27,777 nt of DNA from JAHFLV01 sp964367845 (GTDB lineage: Bacteria; Patescibacteriota; Minisyncoccia; Phycocordibacterales; DATGWK01). The notes under the pieces are model-generated. The model ran no database searches. It worked only from the letters and a program-made list of their open reading frames with translations, and was not told the origin of the DNA. The position numbers and the translations under genes were made by a program. The stretch is taken from positions 1 through 27,777 of the forward strand of contig CAYIYW010000005.1 of assembly GCA_964367845.1 (NCBI GenBank), written 5' to 3'. Positions within the stretch are counted from its first letter, which is position 1. Each line of letters opens with the position of its first letter. Of the stretch, positions 22,287-27,777 are shown piece after piece.

Positions 22287-22646
22287 ACAATCAATTTCAC
22301 CGATTTTCCCCATTCTCGTAGTCAATCTCTTTGAATCAAAAACTCTGGTTTGGCTTAAAATCACAGAGGTTTGGACTCCTTTTACCATAACAGGAACATA
22401 CCAACCTTCTACTTTCTGTTTCTGGGTAGATGCGGGCATTCCAAGAAACAAGTTTTTTGATAACTTTTTAAATATAAAGACAGGCCTGGAAAAATATTTG
22501 CTCTTACCACTTATTTCACCGCCAATATTTTCCCCTATACTGCACCACCAAATTTCGCTCTCGTTGAATAATTGCGAAGCAGATTCAGAATAATGTAATC
22601 TTTCTTTTAGCGAGATCCATTGAACAAACTTCTTTATAACATCCAT
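22245..22646 (-). CDS. PemK/MazF-like toxin family protein, copy 1
   Basis: A 133-aa protein with the family layout: helical N-terminus, EIWWCSIGENIGGEISGKS (beta-barrel entry), RPVFIFKK (with the conserved Arg), LGMPAST and the late motif ILSQTRVFDSKRL. MazF-type proteins cut mRNA at short motifs. No antitoxin-like frame lies beside it, which is unusual for this family. The gene sits between the two transketolase halves, and a paralogue lies at 25897 (similar throughout the core). TATAAT lies nine bases before the ATG. Its last codons overlap a bidirectional hairpin terminator and are antisense to a candidate RNA. Toxicity is not shown; a housekeeping or domesticated nuclease is possible. 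Confidence 0.75.
   Translation of the reverse strand: MDVIKKFVQWISLKERLHYSESASQLFNESEIWWCSIGENIGGEISGKSKYFSRPVFIFKKLSKNLFLGMPASTQKQKVEGWYVPVMVKGVQTSVILSQTRVFDSKRLTTRMGKIGEIDCKKIKKAFGKLFLS
22258..22286. terminator. Terminator hairpin shared by toxin 1 and the convergent RNA
   Basis: AGCTTT/AAGGCT (six pairs including one G-U) with loop CCA, then TTTTTTTATTTTTTT on the plus strand. On the minus strand the same stem is followed by CTTTTTATCC, and it lies inside the toxin's last codons. Confidence 0.6.
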
Positions 22647-22655
22647 TTCCCCGAG

Positions 22656-22661
22656 ATTATA
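22656..22661 (-). promoter_or_regulatory. Promoter of toxin copy 1
   Basis: Perfect TATAAT with nine bases to the ATG; no SD and no clear -35. The remaining 22662-22822 gap to the transketolase N half shows no other element that I can support. Confidence 0.45.
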
Positions 22662-22822
22662 GCCACGAGGAATCAGAAATACCTAAAGAAAAACTAAAAT
22701 AAATTACTGTTGCTTGACACCTTTGCCGAGGATTTTGAAATTTAGGTCTTGTGGCTTAATTAACATTTATAAGACATCGGATGATCAACGGCCACTGTTT
22801 AATTTACCTGTAAACAAATTTT

Positions 22823-23701
22823 TTATTCGTGTTCGCTCCTAATCTTTCCGCCCAAAGTCCGAAGCGCGTTCAACGCCATCTCGGCCTCTTCTTTATTCGG
22901 CGGTTTGCCGTGCCATTCAAATTTTCTCTCAAATTCCGGCACTCCTTTACCGGGAATCGTTCTGGCAATTATCACCGACGGCTTTTCAAAGACCGCTTTA
23001 GCTCGGCCGACCGCGTCCACGATTTCCTCAAAATTATGACCGTCAATTTCCTGAACATGCCAATTCCAAGCCCCCCATTTTTCGGCCAGTGGCTCAAGCG
23101 GCATGACATCTTCGGTGAAACCGTCAATTTGAATGTTGTTGCGGTCAACAACCGCGATTAAATTCCGCAACTGATTTTTGCCGGCCAGCATCGCCGCCTC
23201 CCACATCTGACCGCAGTCATGCTCGCCGTCACTTAAAAGAGCGAAAATTGTGCGCTGACTTGAAACGCCGTTATCAATTCTGTCGGCAAGCGCCATACCG
23301 ACGGCTTGAGACAGACCGGAGCCAAGCGGACCGGAGCTCGTCTCAAGCATGGAAAGGTATTCGCGATGAGGATGGCCTTGGAGCCGAGTGCCGAATTTAC
23401 GCAAGGTCTGAAGTTCCGCCAGTGAAAAATAACCGGCATGAGCCATTGTGGCGTAAAGAACCGGACAAATGTGGCCGTTTGAGAGAACGACTCGGTCGCG
23501 TTCCTCCCAATCGGGCCGTTTTGGGTCGTGATTTAAGACATGAAAAAAGAGGGCGGTAAAAATGTCAGCCATGCCGAGCGGCCCGGCCGTGTGGCCCGAA
23601 CCGGCCTCAAGAAGCATTTTGATGATTGACTGGCGAATTTCGTTCGCTTTGATTTCCAGCTCTTTTATTTTTTTGTCAGTTAGTTCAATCACATAATTCA
23701 A
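22823..23701 (-). CDS. Transketolase, N-terminal half
   Basis: A 292-aa ThDP-diphosphate-binding half: SGHTAGPLGMADIFTALFF (35-53), SNGHICPVLYA (74-84), SSGPLGSGLSQAVGMA (122-137) and the ThDP motif SDGEHDCGQ...VVDRNN (157-189). Its ATG directly follows the stop codon of the rpe-like gene, so the two are co-transcribed and perhaps translationally coupled. It pairs with the C-terminal half at 21156. Split arrangement with separate chains is common in CPR and archaea; here a toxin-like gene and its RNA lie between the halves. Confidence 0.9.
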   Translation of the reverse strand: MNYVIELTDKKIKELEIKANEIRQSIIKMLLEAGSGHTAGPLGMADIFTALFFHVLNHDPKRPDWEERDRVVLSNGHICPVLYATMAHAGYFSLAELQTLRKFGTRLQGHPHREYLSMLETSSGPLGSGLSQAVGMALADRIDNGVSSQRTIFALLSDGEHDCGQMWEAAMLAGKNQLRNLIAVVDRNNIQIDGFTEDVMPLEPLAEKWGAWNWHVQEIDGHNFEEIVDAVGRAKAVFEKPSVIIARTIPGKGVPEFERKFEWHGKPPNKEEAEMALNALRTLGGKIRSEHE

Positions 23702-24532
23702 TTATGAATTTTCGGCGGACGCGCTATCAATTTTTCGCAAATCGCCGGCCGCAGGCCCATTTCCCGCGCTGCCATTTCCCGCAATCTCAAAAAATTTTTC
23801 AATTGTAACGGCGACATCCTCGCTTTCAAAAAGAGCCGAACCGACGACGAGTCGATTGGCGCCGGCCTCAATGAGCTTTGTTGCGGTCTCCAAATTCACT
23901 CCCCCGTCAACGCTAATTGTAACGTTCGGCCGAGTAGCCCGCAAACCGGAAATTTTGTCGTAAACCCTCTCGTCAAACAATTGGCCTTGGAAACCGATTT
24001 TCGCTATACCCATGAATTGAACAAAATCAACAGGCCCCGTTCCCGGTTCGCAATCCAAAACCGACTCAAGTTTTTCATTCGGCGTGTCGGGGTTGATGGC
24101 AACGCCGATTTCGGTGTACAAAAAAGAATCTTTGGCCGGCAACATGCTCTTGATTTTCGCAAAGACGGCTTTAAGGTCGTTGCTCTTGCCGTCCTTCGCG
24201 CCATTAGCTGACTGGCCATAGACTGACTCAATGTGAATAATGAGCCGTTTTGCGCCAGCCGTAATCCAATCCGACACAATCGCCTCGGGATTGGAAACCA
24301 TGAGGTCGGCTTCAAAATCAAGCTCTTCCCAGTACGGAAAAGCGTCCTCTTCTTTGAGAATCCGCCCGAAATCCGGGTCGGGTTTTTTGATATACGGCCA
24401 TGATTTATTCGGCACAAACCCGCCGTCCATGACATCTATTTGCACCAGAGGAACAAAGCCAGAAACTAGAGACATTTTCTCGCGAAGGTCTCCGAAACTT
24501 TTTGGCATTATGGCCGGGATTATTTCAATCAT
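23702..24532 (-). CDS. rpe: Ribulose-phosphate 3-epimerase-like protein with altered metal site
   Basis: A 276-aa TIM-barrel protein with the Rpe plan: VQIDVMDGGFVPN (30-42), ADLMVSNPE (75-83), HIES (100-103) and VDGGVNLETA with a VVGSALFE phosphate loop. Two usual metal ligands differ: the His before DxMDG is Gln31 (normally HxDxMDG), and the His of the HLM motif is Asp76 (EADLM). The two barrel aspartates (Asp33 and the Asp of VDGG) remain. It may still interconvert ribulose- and xylulose-5-phosphate with another metal geometry, or have drifted to a related substrate. The C-terminus has a Gly/Ala/Ser-rich tail. Between rpiB and transketolase N, context strongly supports a pentose phosphate role. 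Confidence 0.78.
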   Translation of the reverse strand: MIEIIPAIMPKSFGDLREKMSLVSGFVPLVQIDVMDGGFVPNKSWPYIKKPDPDFGRILKEEDAFPYWEELDFEADLMVSNPEAIVSDWITAGAKRLIIHIESVYGQSANGAKDGKSNDLKAVFAKIKSMLPAKDSFLYTEIGVAINPDTPNEKLESVLDCEPGTGPVDFVQFMGIAKIGFQGQLFDERVYDKISGLRATRPNVTISVDGGVNLETATKLIEAGANRLVVGSALFESEDVAVTIEKFFEIAGNGSAGNGPAAGDLRKIDSASAENS

Positions 24533-24599
24533 CAGGGTTTTTTGCCTTTTAGAAATTGCTTAAAAAAAATCCAGCCGAAATTCAGGTTAAGTGTGGCGT

Positions 24600-25091
24600 T
24601 TAAGCTTTTGTCTCGTCTTTTATCTCATCAATTTTCTTGAGCCGTCGGATGTGGCGTTCGTCTTCGCTGAAAGGAATGGTGAGAAAAGTTTTAACGGCTT
24701 CTTTCGCGTCTATTTCTGAAATGAATCTGGCGCCGAGGGAGAGGATGTTTGCGTCGTTGTGTTCGCGGGCAGTTTTGACTTCCAACGGCACTCGGCGGTC
24801 GGAGTCCGGACGATATTGGCCGTTAAAAACCATCGCTCTCACGTGATGAAAACGATTCGCCGTTATGGCCTCGCCTTGGCCGGAACCGCCGATGATTATG
24901 CCCTGTTTGACCCCGTCACTTTCGGAAATTTCTTTAGCAAGAGGAATTATGTAATCGGGATAATCGTCCTCGGCGTCAAATTCCCGCGCGCCGAAATCTT
25001 TTACTTCGTAGTCAAGGTCGCGCAAAAAAGGAATCAGCTCCTGCTTGAGTTCAAAACCGGCGTGGTCGGAGGCGATGAGGATTGTTTGCAT
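24600..25091 (-). CDS. rpiB: Ribose-5-phosphate isomerase B
   Basis: Interconverts ribulose- and ribose-5-phosphate. The 163-aa protein has SDHAGFELK (8-16), IIIGGSGQGEAITANR (65-80) and EHNDANILSLGAR (110-122). In E. coli RpiB the loop carries a catalytic Cys (GxCGTGxG); here it is GGSGQGE with Ser70 and Glu74, the pattern of the mycobacterial type that uses a glutamate as base. LacA/LacB isomerases are the alternative, but neighbouring rpe and transketolase fix the pathway. It is followed by the rpe-like gene 67 bases downstream. Confidence 0.9.
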   Translation of the reverse strand: MQTILIASDHAGFELKQELIPFLRDLDYEVKDFGAREFDAEDDYPDYIIPLAKEISESDGVKQGIIIGGSGQGEAITANRFHHVRAMVFNGQYRPDSDRRVPLEVKTAREHNDANILSLGARFISEIDAKEAVKTFLTIPFSEDERHIRRLKKIDEIKDETKA

Positions 25092-25114
25092 ATTGATAGA
25101 ATTTTAAGAGAGAT

Positions 25115-25759
25115 TTATCTTGTGAACTTGAAAGTGGAAAGAATTTGATTTGAGACCTTGCTGGTTGTTGGATCAATTTGTACCTCTATCTCATAGATAT
25201 CATTTCCATGCTGCCAATAGACTTGTGACGACCAATCATTCGCTTGCTTTACTGCAAACCATTCATATGTTTGATACCAATAGGCCTGTTGACCAGCAAC
25301 ATTTACCATTTTCACAAATTTTCTTATTGTATTTCCATTTTGATCCGTCTTAGCTAAGAGGTTTAAATATTGAGACAAATCTTTCGCTGATGCATAGTAA
25401 CTTCCAAGCCGGTCTGAACCTAAGGCGGCAATATCGAACGAAATTCCATCTGTATCGTCATTTTTTGTGATACTAAATATTTCAGCTTGACTAGTTGCCT
25501 CTCTCTCTTCTCCTGCTCCTGGCATTTTTACGCTCCAACCGTCTGATGGATATTTGATTTCAAACCCCTTGTCGTTTCTATAAGTTTTCCAATCAGATAT
25601 TTTATTATAAGTTTGGCCTGATGGAATGGGGCTATTTGAAACTGTATTAATAGCTGTTTCGGACTTATTTTTTGAATAATAAATACCTCCCCCAATTGCG
25701 AGCACCGCGATTATTGCGATAACCAATGGAATGACAAAACCTTTTTGTAAATTTTTCAT
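25115..25759 (-). CDS. Single-pass exported protein with PsbP-like domain
   Basis: A 214-aa protein starting MKNLQKGFVIPLVIAIIAVL: a membrane segment at about 7-28 with a pilin-like KGF start, but without the Glu5 of true prepilins. A short Ser/Thr linker leads to a soluble domain (about 55-214) beginning DWKTYRNDKGFEIKYPSDGW, similar to PsbP-like or small lipoprotein-like domains often annotated as unknown in CPR genomes. TATAAT is eight bases before the ATG, indicating a leaderless transcript. The rpiB gene follows by 23 bases and may be co-transcribed. The function is unknown. Confidence 0.65.
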   Translation of the reverse strand: MKNLQKGFVIPLVIAIIAVLAIGGGIYYSKNKSETAINTVSNSPIPSGQTYNKISDWKTYRNDKGFEIKYPSDGWSVKMPGAGEEREATSQAEIFSITKNDDTDGISFDIAALGSDRLGSYYASAKDLSQYLNLLAKTDQNGNTIRKFVKMVNVAGQQAYWYQTYEWFAVKQANDWSSQVYWQHGNDIYEIEVQIDPTTSKVSNQILSTFKFTR

Positions 25760-25767
25760 TATTTTAA

Positions 25768-25773
25768 ATTATA
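25768..25773 (-). promoter_or_regulatory. Leaderless-type promoter of the PsbP-like gene
   Basis: Perfect TATAAT on the minus strand with eight bases to the ATG; no SD. Confidence 0.5.
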
Positions 25774-25813
25774 GGACTTATATACATAATAACACCAAAA
25801 TCATATCGGGAAC

Positions 25814-25843
25814 TTGACTTATGCCAAGCGCTTAATATACACT
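25814..25843 (+). promoter_or_regulatory. Promoter of convergent hairpin RNA 2
   Basis: TTGACT (25814-25819) followed by TATACA after 16 bases (25836-25841) or TACACT after 18 bases (25838-25843). It points into the 3' end of toxin copy 2, like its counterpart at 22171. Confidence 0.5.
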
Positions 25844-25848
25844 ATGAG

Positions 25849-25926
25849 CACAAATGGCTTCGGCCCTCCCCGCAAGGGGTCAAAAGAGAAAGTGTCTTAT
25901 TTCAGAAATGAGGTAAGACACTTTTT
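25849..25926 (+). ncRNA. Candidate RNA with UUCG and GCAA hairpins, antisense to toxin 2 end
   Basis: The predicted transcript opens with GGC-TTCG-GCC (25856-25865) and CCCC-GCAA-GGGG (25868-25879), two very stable tetraloop hairpins in tandem, then CAAAAGAG and a long terminator hairpin (25890-25923). Its tail is antisense to the last codons of the toxin-like gene at 25897. The order matches the RNA at 22207: two tetraloop hairpins, AAAAGAG, terminator. The loop sequences are meaningful on this strand only. No SD precedes the short frame at 25844. Role unknown; an RNA regulator of the toxin gene is the leading idea. Confidence 0.5.
25890..25926. terminator. Terminator hairpin overlapping the toxin 2 stop codon
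   Basis: AAGTGTCTTA (25890-25899) and TAAGACACTT (25914-25923) form a perfect 10-bp stem. T5 ends the plus-strand reading, TTTCTCTTTTG the minus-strand reading. The toxin's TAA stop lies inside the stem. Confidence 0.75.
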
Positions 25927-26286
25927 CATTTCTATAAAATCAGTTTTTTTGGCGAAACCGATATGATATTTCAATCTTTTACTGTCAATGAGTCTTAGTT
26001 GAGACAAAATCGCTGTAGTAAAATATGTTCCTTTATACGAGAATCGAAAATAATAATTCCCTTTCTTGTCTTTTTTTGTTGTTGGTATTCCCCAAAAGAT
26101 TTCATTGTTAAATTTTTTGACGATAACAACCGGCCTTAGAAACTCACCGCCCTTTCCATCCTGTTCAAAACCGATATTCACGCCGAGCGATACAAACCAG
26201 ACCTCACGTTCGTGAAAAAAAGGACGAATCGTGTTTTTGTGTAAATCACTTTTTTGCGTATGCCATTCAAGGAAATTTTTATCCAC
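25897..26286 (-). CDS. PemK/MazF-like toxin family protein, copy 2
   Basis: A 129-aa paralogue of the protein at 22245: REVWFVSLGVNIGFEQDGKG, RPVVIVKKF, IFWGIPTTKKDKKGNYYF, ILSQLRLIDSKRL, then a C-terminal helix. It is closer to the usual family pattern than copy 1. The start is a GTG (26286), with TGCTACTGT ending six bases upstream, so the transcript is probably leaderless. No antitoxin gene is present; the neighbours are gapA and an exported protein. Like copy 1, its 3' end is overlapped by a hairpin terminator and met by a convergent tandem-hairpin RNA. Endoribonuclease activity is inferred from the family only. Confidence 0.78.
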   Translation of the reverse strand: MDKNFLEWHTQKSDLHKNTIRPFFHEREVWFVSLGVNIGFEQDGKGGEFLRPVVIVKKFNNEIFWGIPTTKKDKKGNYYFRFSYKGTYFTTAILSQLRLIDSKRLKYHIGFAKKTDFIEMKKCLTSFLK

Positions 26287-26364
26287 ATTTGCACAGTAGC
26301 AAATAGAAATAAATTATTTATTAATTTTTAGAAAGGCGACATTAATTAAATTTCCAAAGAATTA

Positions 26365-27399
26365 TTATTTAACATACCCCCCCGTCTTCACCACATGCTC
26401 CACCAACGTATATGCATACCCCATCTCATTGTCATACCAAGCCAAGACCTTCACCAGATTACCGCCAACGACCCGAGTGAAAGCCAAATCAGCGATTGAG
26501 GCGTGGTGATTGCCGATAATGTCGGAGGAAACAAGGTCTTCTTCCGTTACGGCAAAAATATCTTTCCAGCGTTTTTCGCCCGCCGCCTTCGTGAGAATTG
26601 AGTTGACTTCCTCAACGGTCGTGTTTCTCTTGGCGATAAATGTAATGTCGGCAATCGAGCCGACAACCACAGGCACCCGAATTGAGATGCCGTCAAACTT
26701 GCCTTCAAGAGCCGTCAGAGCTTTCGTTACGGCAATGGCCGCGCCGGTTGACGACGGCACAATGTTTTGAGCCGCCGCTCGTCCCTCGCGCAAGTCCTTT
26801 TTGTTTGGGCCGTCAACAAGAGATTGACTGGCGGTGTAGCCGTGGACGGTGTTCAGAACGGCTTTTTCAATGCCGATTGTTTCGTCAAGAATGGCCATAA
26901 CCGGACTGCCGGCGTTCGTGGTGCACGAAGCGTTTGAGCTGATGTCGCAGATTTTGAGTTTTTCTTCATTTATTCCCAAAAGAACGGTGGCGCCGTATAA
27001 ACCGGCGGGCGGTTCGTCTTTAACAGGCGCGGTGATGACCACTCGTTTTGCGCCGGCGTCCAAATGGGCTCGCGATTTTTCATAGGTTGCATAAAAGCCG
27101 GTCGCCTCAACGACGACATCAATTCCCAATGCTTTCCAAGGTAATTTGGCTGGTTCCTTCTCGCTCAAATAAACAATTTTTTTGCCGTTAATAAAAATTG
27201 AATTACGGTCGTCAGAAACCTCAATATCAAAGTCGACGCGACCGTAAACAGTGTCGTATTTTAGAAGATACACGATGCTTTCCACACTGCCGAGGTCGTT
27301 TATGGCGACTATTTCAATTTCCTTTCGTTCACGGGCGATTTTCACAAACGCTCGGCCGATTCTGCCCGCACCATTTAGAGCAACTTTGATTGGTTTCAT
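26365..27399 (-). CDS. gap: Glyceraldehyde-3-phosphate dehydrogenase
   Basis: Converts glyceraldehyde 3-phosphate to 1,3-bisphosphoglycerate with NAD(P). The 344-aa protein has the Rossmann motif NGAGRIGRAF (9-18), AINDLG (32-37; the Asp suggests NAD use), the active-site SNASCTTNAG with Cys159, His186 in NTVHGYTASQ, and the C-terminal WYDNEMGYAYTLVEHV. Length and order match bacterial GapA. Promoter TGCTATACT lies about 30 bases upstream. It is the leftward neighbour of the DUF192 gene and the 11-bp repeat array. Confidence 0.95.
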   Translation of the reverse strand: MKPIKVALNGAGRIGRAFVKIARERKEIEIVAINDLGSVESIVYLLKYDTVYGRVDFDIEVSDDRNSIFINGKKIVYLSEKEPAKLPWKALGIDVVVEATGFYATYEKSRAHLDAGAKRVVITAPVKDEPPAGLYGATVLLGINEEKLKICDISSNASCTTNAGSPVMAILDETIGIEKAVLNTVHGYTASQSLVDGPNKKDLREGRAAAQNIVPSSTGAAIAVTKALTALEGKFDGISIRVPVVVGSIADITFIAKRNTTVEEVNSILTKAAGEKRWKDIFAVTEEDLVSSDIIGNHHASIADLAFTRVVGGNLVKVLAWYDNEMGYAYTLVEHVVKTGGYVK

Positions 27400-27429
27400 G
27401 CCAAAGACAGGGTTAGTGGTAATGGATTA

Positions 27430-27435
27430 AGTATA
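27430..27435 (-). promoter_or_regulatory. gap promoter (extended -10)
   Basis: TGCTATACT on the minus strand (TATACT at 27430-27435) with a TTGATT 15 bases further upstream; the predicted leader is about 24 nt. The 27440-27495 stretch also has an alternating CG run (CGCGCGCG near 27463-27472). Confidence 0.5.
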
Positions 27436-27495
27436 GCAAATTAAAATCACAATCAAGCGCCCCGCGCGCGCGAAAAATATATTAAGGGTTCGCTT

Positions 27496-27572
27496 AGCGG
27501 CCGTATAGAATCCGTTTAGAAACCGTTCAAGAGTCGTTTAGAGGCCGTTCAGAGGTCGTTCAGAGGTCGTTC
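27496..27572. repeat. Seven 11-bp tandem repeats running into the DUF192 gene
   Basis: Units of consensus AGAGGYCGTTC at 27496, 27507, 27518, 27529, 27540, 27551 and 27562. The two units next to the gene are identical, and the units diverge steadily toward gap. Eleven is not a multiple of three, so the array is non-coding apart from the part that forms the last codons and TGA stop of the DUF192 gene. Confidence 0.85.
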
Positions 27573-27777
27573 AAAAAAGTAATCGTGTCCCCCGCCGATA
27601 GTTTCGTCTTGTCCGAAAACCCGGCAGACACTTCCAAAACATATTTTGCCGATTCAATTGACGCAAAGGTCTTAGGAAAGCTTTCCGGCAAAACGTTGGC
27701 CTCAATATGGACGATTTTCTTTTGTTCATTTATCCAAATAATATCAATCGGGAAAAGCATGTCGGCCATCCAGAAAC
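27560..27777 (-). CDS. DUF192 family protein, C-terminal part (partial)
   Basis: The gene enters from the right edge; 72 residues are visible, beginning FWMADMLFPIDIIWINEQKK, the DUF192 core phrase (commonly FWMxNMLFPLDIIWID). The later SAKYVLEVSAGFSDKTKLSAGD segment is the family's second motif. DUF192 proteins are small, usually exported beta-barrels of unknown function. The last residues (FLNDL) and the stop codon are encoded by the first 11-bp repeat unit, so the normal C-terminus may have been altered by repeat expansion. Confidence 0.82.
   Translation of the reverse strand, partial: FWMADMLFPIDIIWINEQKKIVHIEANVLPESFPKTFASIESAKYVLEVSAGFSDKTKLSAGDTITFLNDL

Noticed and set aside
22184..22321. 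A 45-codon plus-strand frame (MFWIKITELRG) through the hairpin RNA
   Set aside because: No SD; the ATG lies inside the promoter, the frame crosses the terminator, and it does not match the frame at the sister locus.
25844..25966. A 40-codon plus-strand frame (MSTNGFGPPRKGSK) in the second hairpin RNA
   Set aside because: The ATG overlaps the predicted -10 region, there is no SD, and the peptide is unlike the one from the first locus although the RNA features agree.
27496..27572. Possible CRISPR array
   Set aside because: Units are 11 bases, contiguous, with no spacers and with gradual divergence; it is a simple tandem repeat.

Overview
The window looks like a piece of a Patescibacteria (CPR) genome, most likely Parcubacteria-like. 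This is inferred from compact AT-leaning genes with almost no Shine-Dalgarno sequences, short versions of housekeeping proteins (RF1 of 319 aa, EF-Ts of 195 aa), a transketolase split into two genes, a PEGA-type membrane protein, solitary PemK/MazF-like toxins and several single-pass proteins of unknown function. UGA acts as a normal stop codon. A run of exactly 100 N (13426-13525) marks a scaffold gap.

Left part (1-3100): the 3' end of thrS (+) converges on gyrB (-). Between them lies a minus-strand unit with its own strong promoter and terminator but no reading frame, a candidate small RNA. To the right of gyrB is a self-contained plus-strand cassette: TTGACA/TAAGAT promoter, structured leader, AAGGAG ribosome site, 47-codon gene and strong terminator. 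Surface/unknown block (3162-9201, all minus): an unknown exported protein, a Trp/His repeat protein with a 49-residue super-repeat, a single-chain PheRS carrying an FDX-ACB domain, a PEGA protein and a membrane glycosyltransferase. Translation block (9308-15763): HNH nuclease, tRNA-Thr(UGU), a GC-rich inverted-repeat element, tsf, rpsB, prfA, rpmE, a coiled-coil lytic transglycosylase cut by the gap, and rplY, with a 27-bp perfect inverted repeat between the last two.

Metabolic block (15820-27399): cyclopropane fatty acid synthase, a GlcD-like FAD oxidase, class II aldolase and a PfkB kinase from divergent leaderless promoters, a second SD-bearing small-gene cassette, transketolase C and N halves, an Rpe-like protein, RpiB, a single-pass protein and GAPDH. 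Together these suggest carbon flow through lower glycolysis and the non-oxidative pentose phosphate pathway. At the right edge is the 3' part of a DUF192 gene whose stop codon lies inside an array of 11-bp tandem repeats.

The most unusual signal concerns two paralogous PemK/MazF-like genes (22245-22646 and 25897-26286). Neither has a protein antitoxin beside it. Each is met at its 3' end by a convergent plus-strand promoter. The predicted short transcript holds two tandem tetraloop hairpins (GAAA+GCAA in one, UUCG+GCAA in the other), then AAAAGAG, then a terminator hairpin that overlaps the toxin's last codons. A second general pattern is two styles of expression. Ordinary genes have a -10 box about 5-9 bases before the start codon and no SD (leaderless), while the two small-gene cassettes have canonical promoters, about 60-nt leaders and strong SDs.
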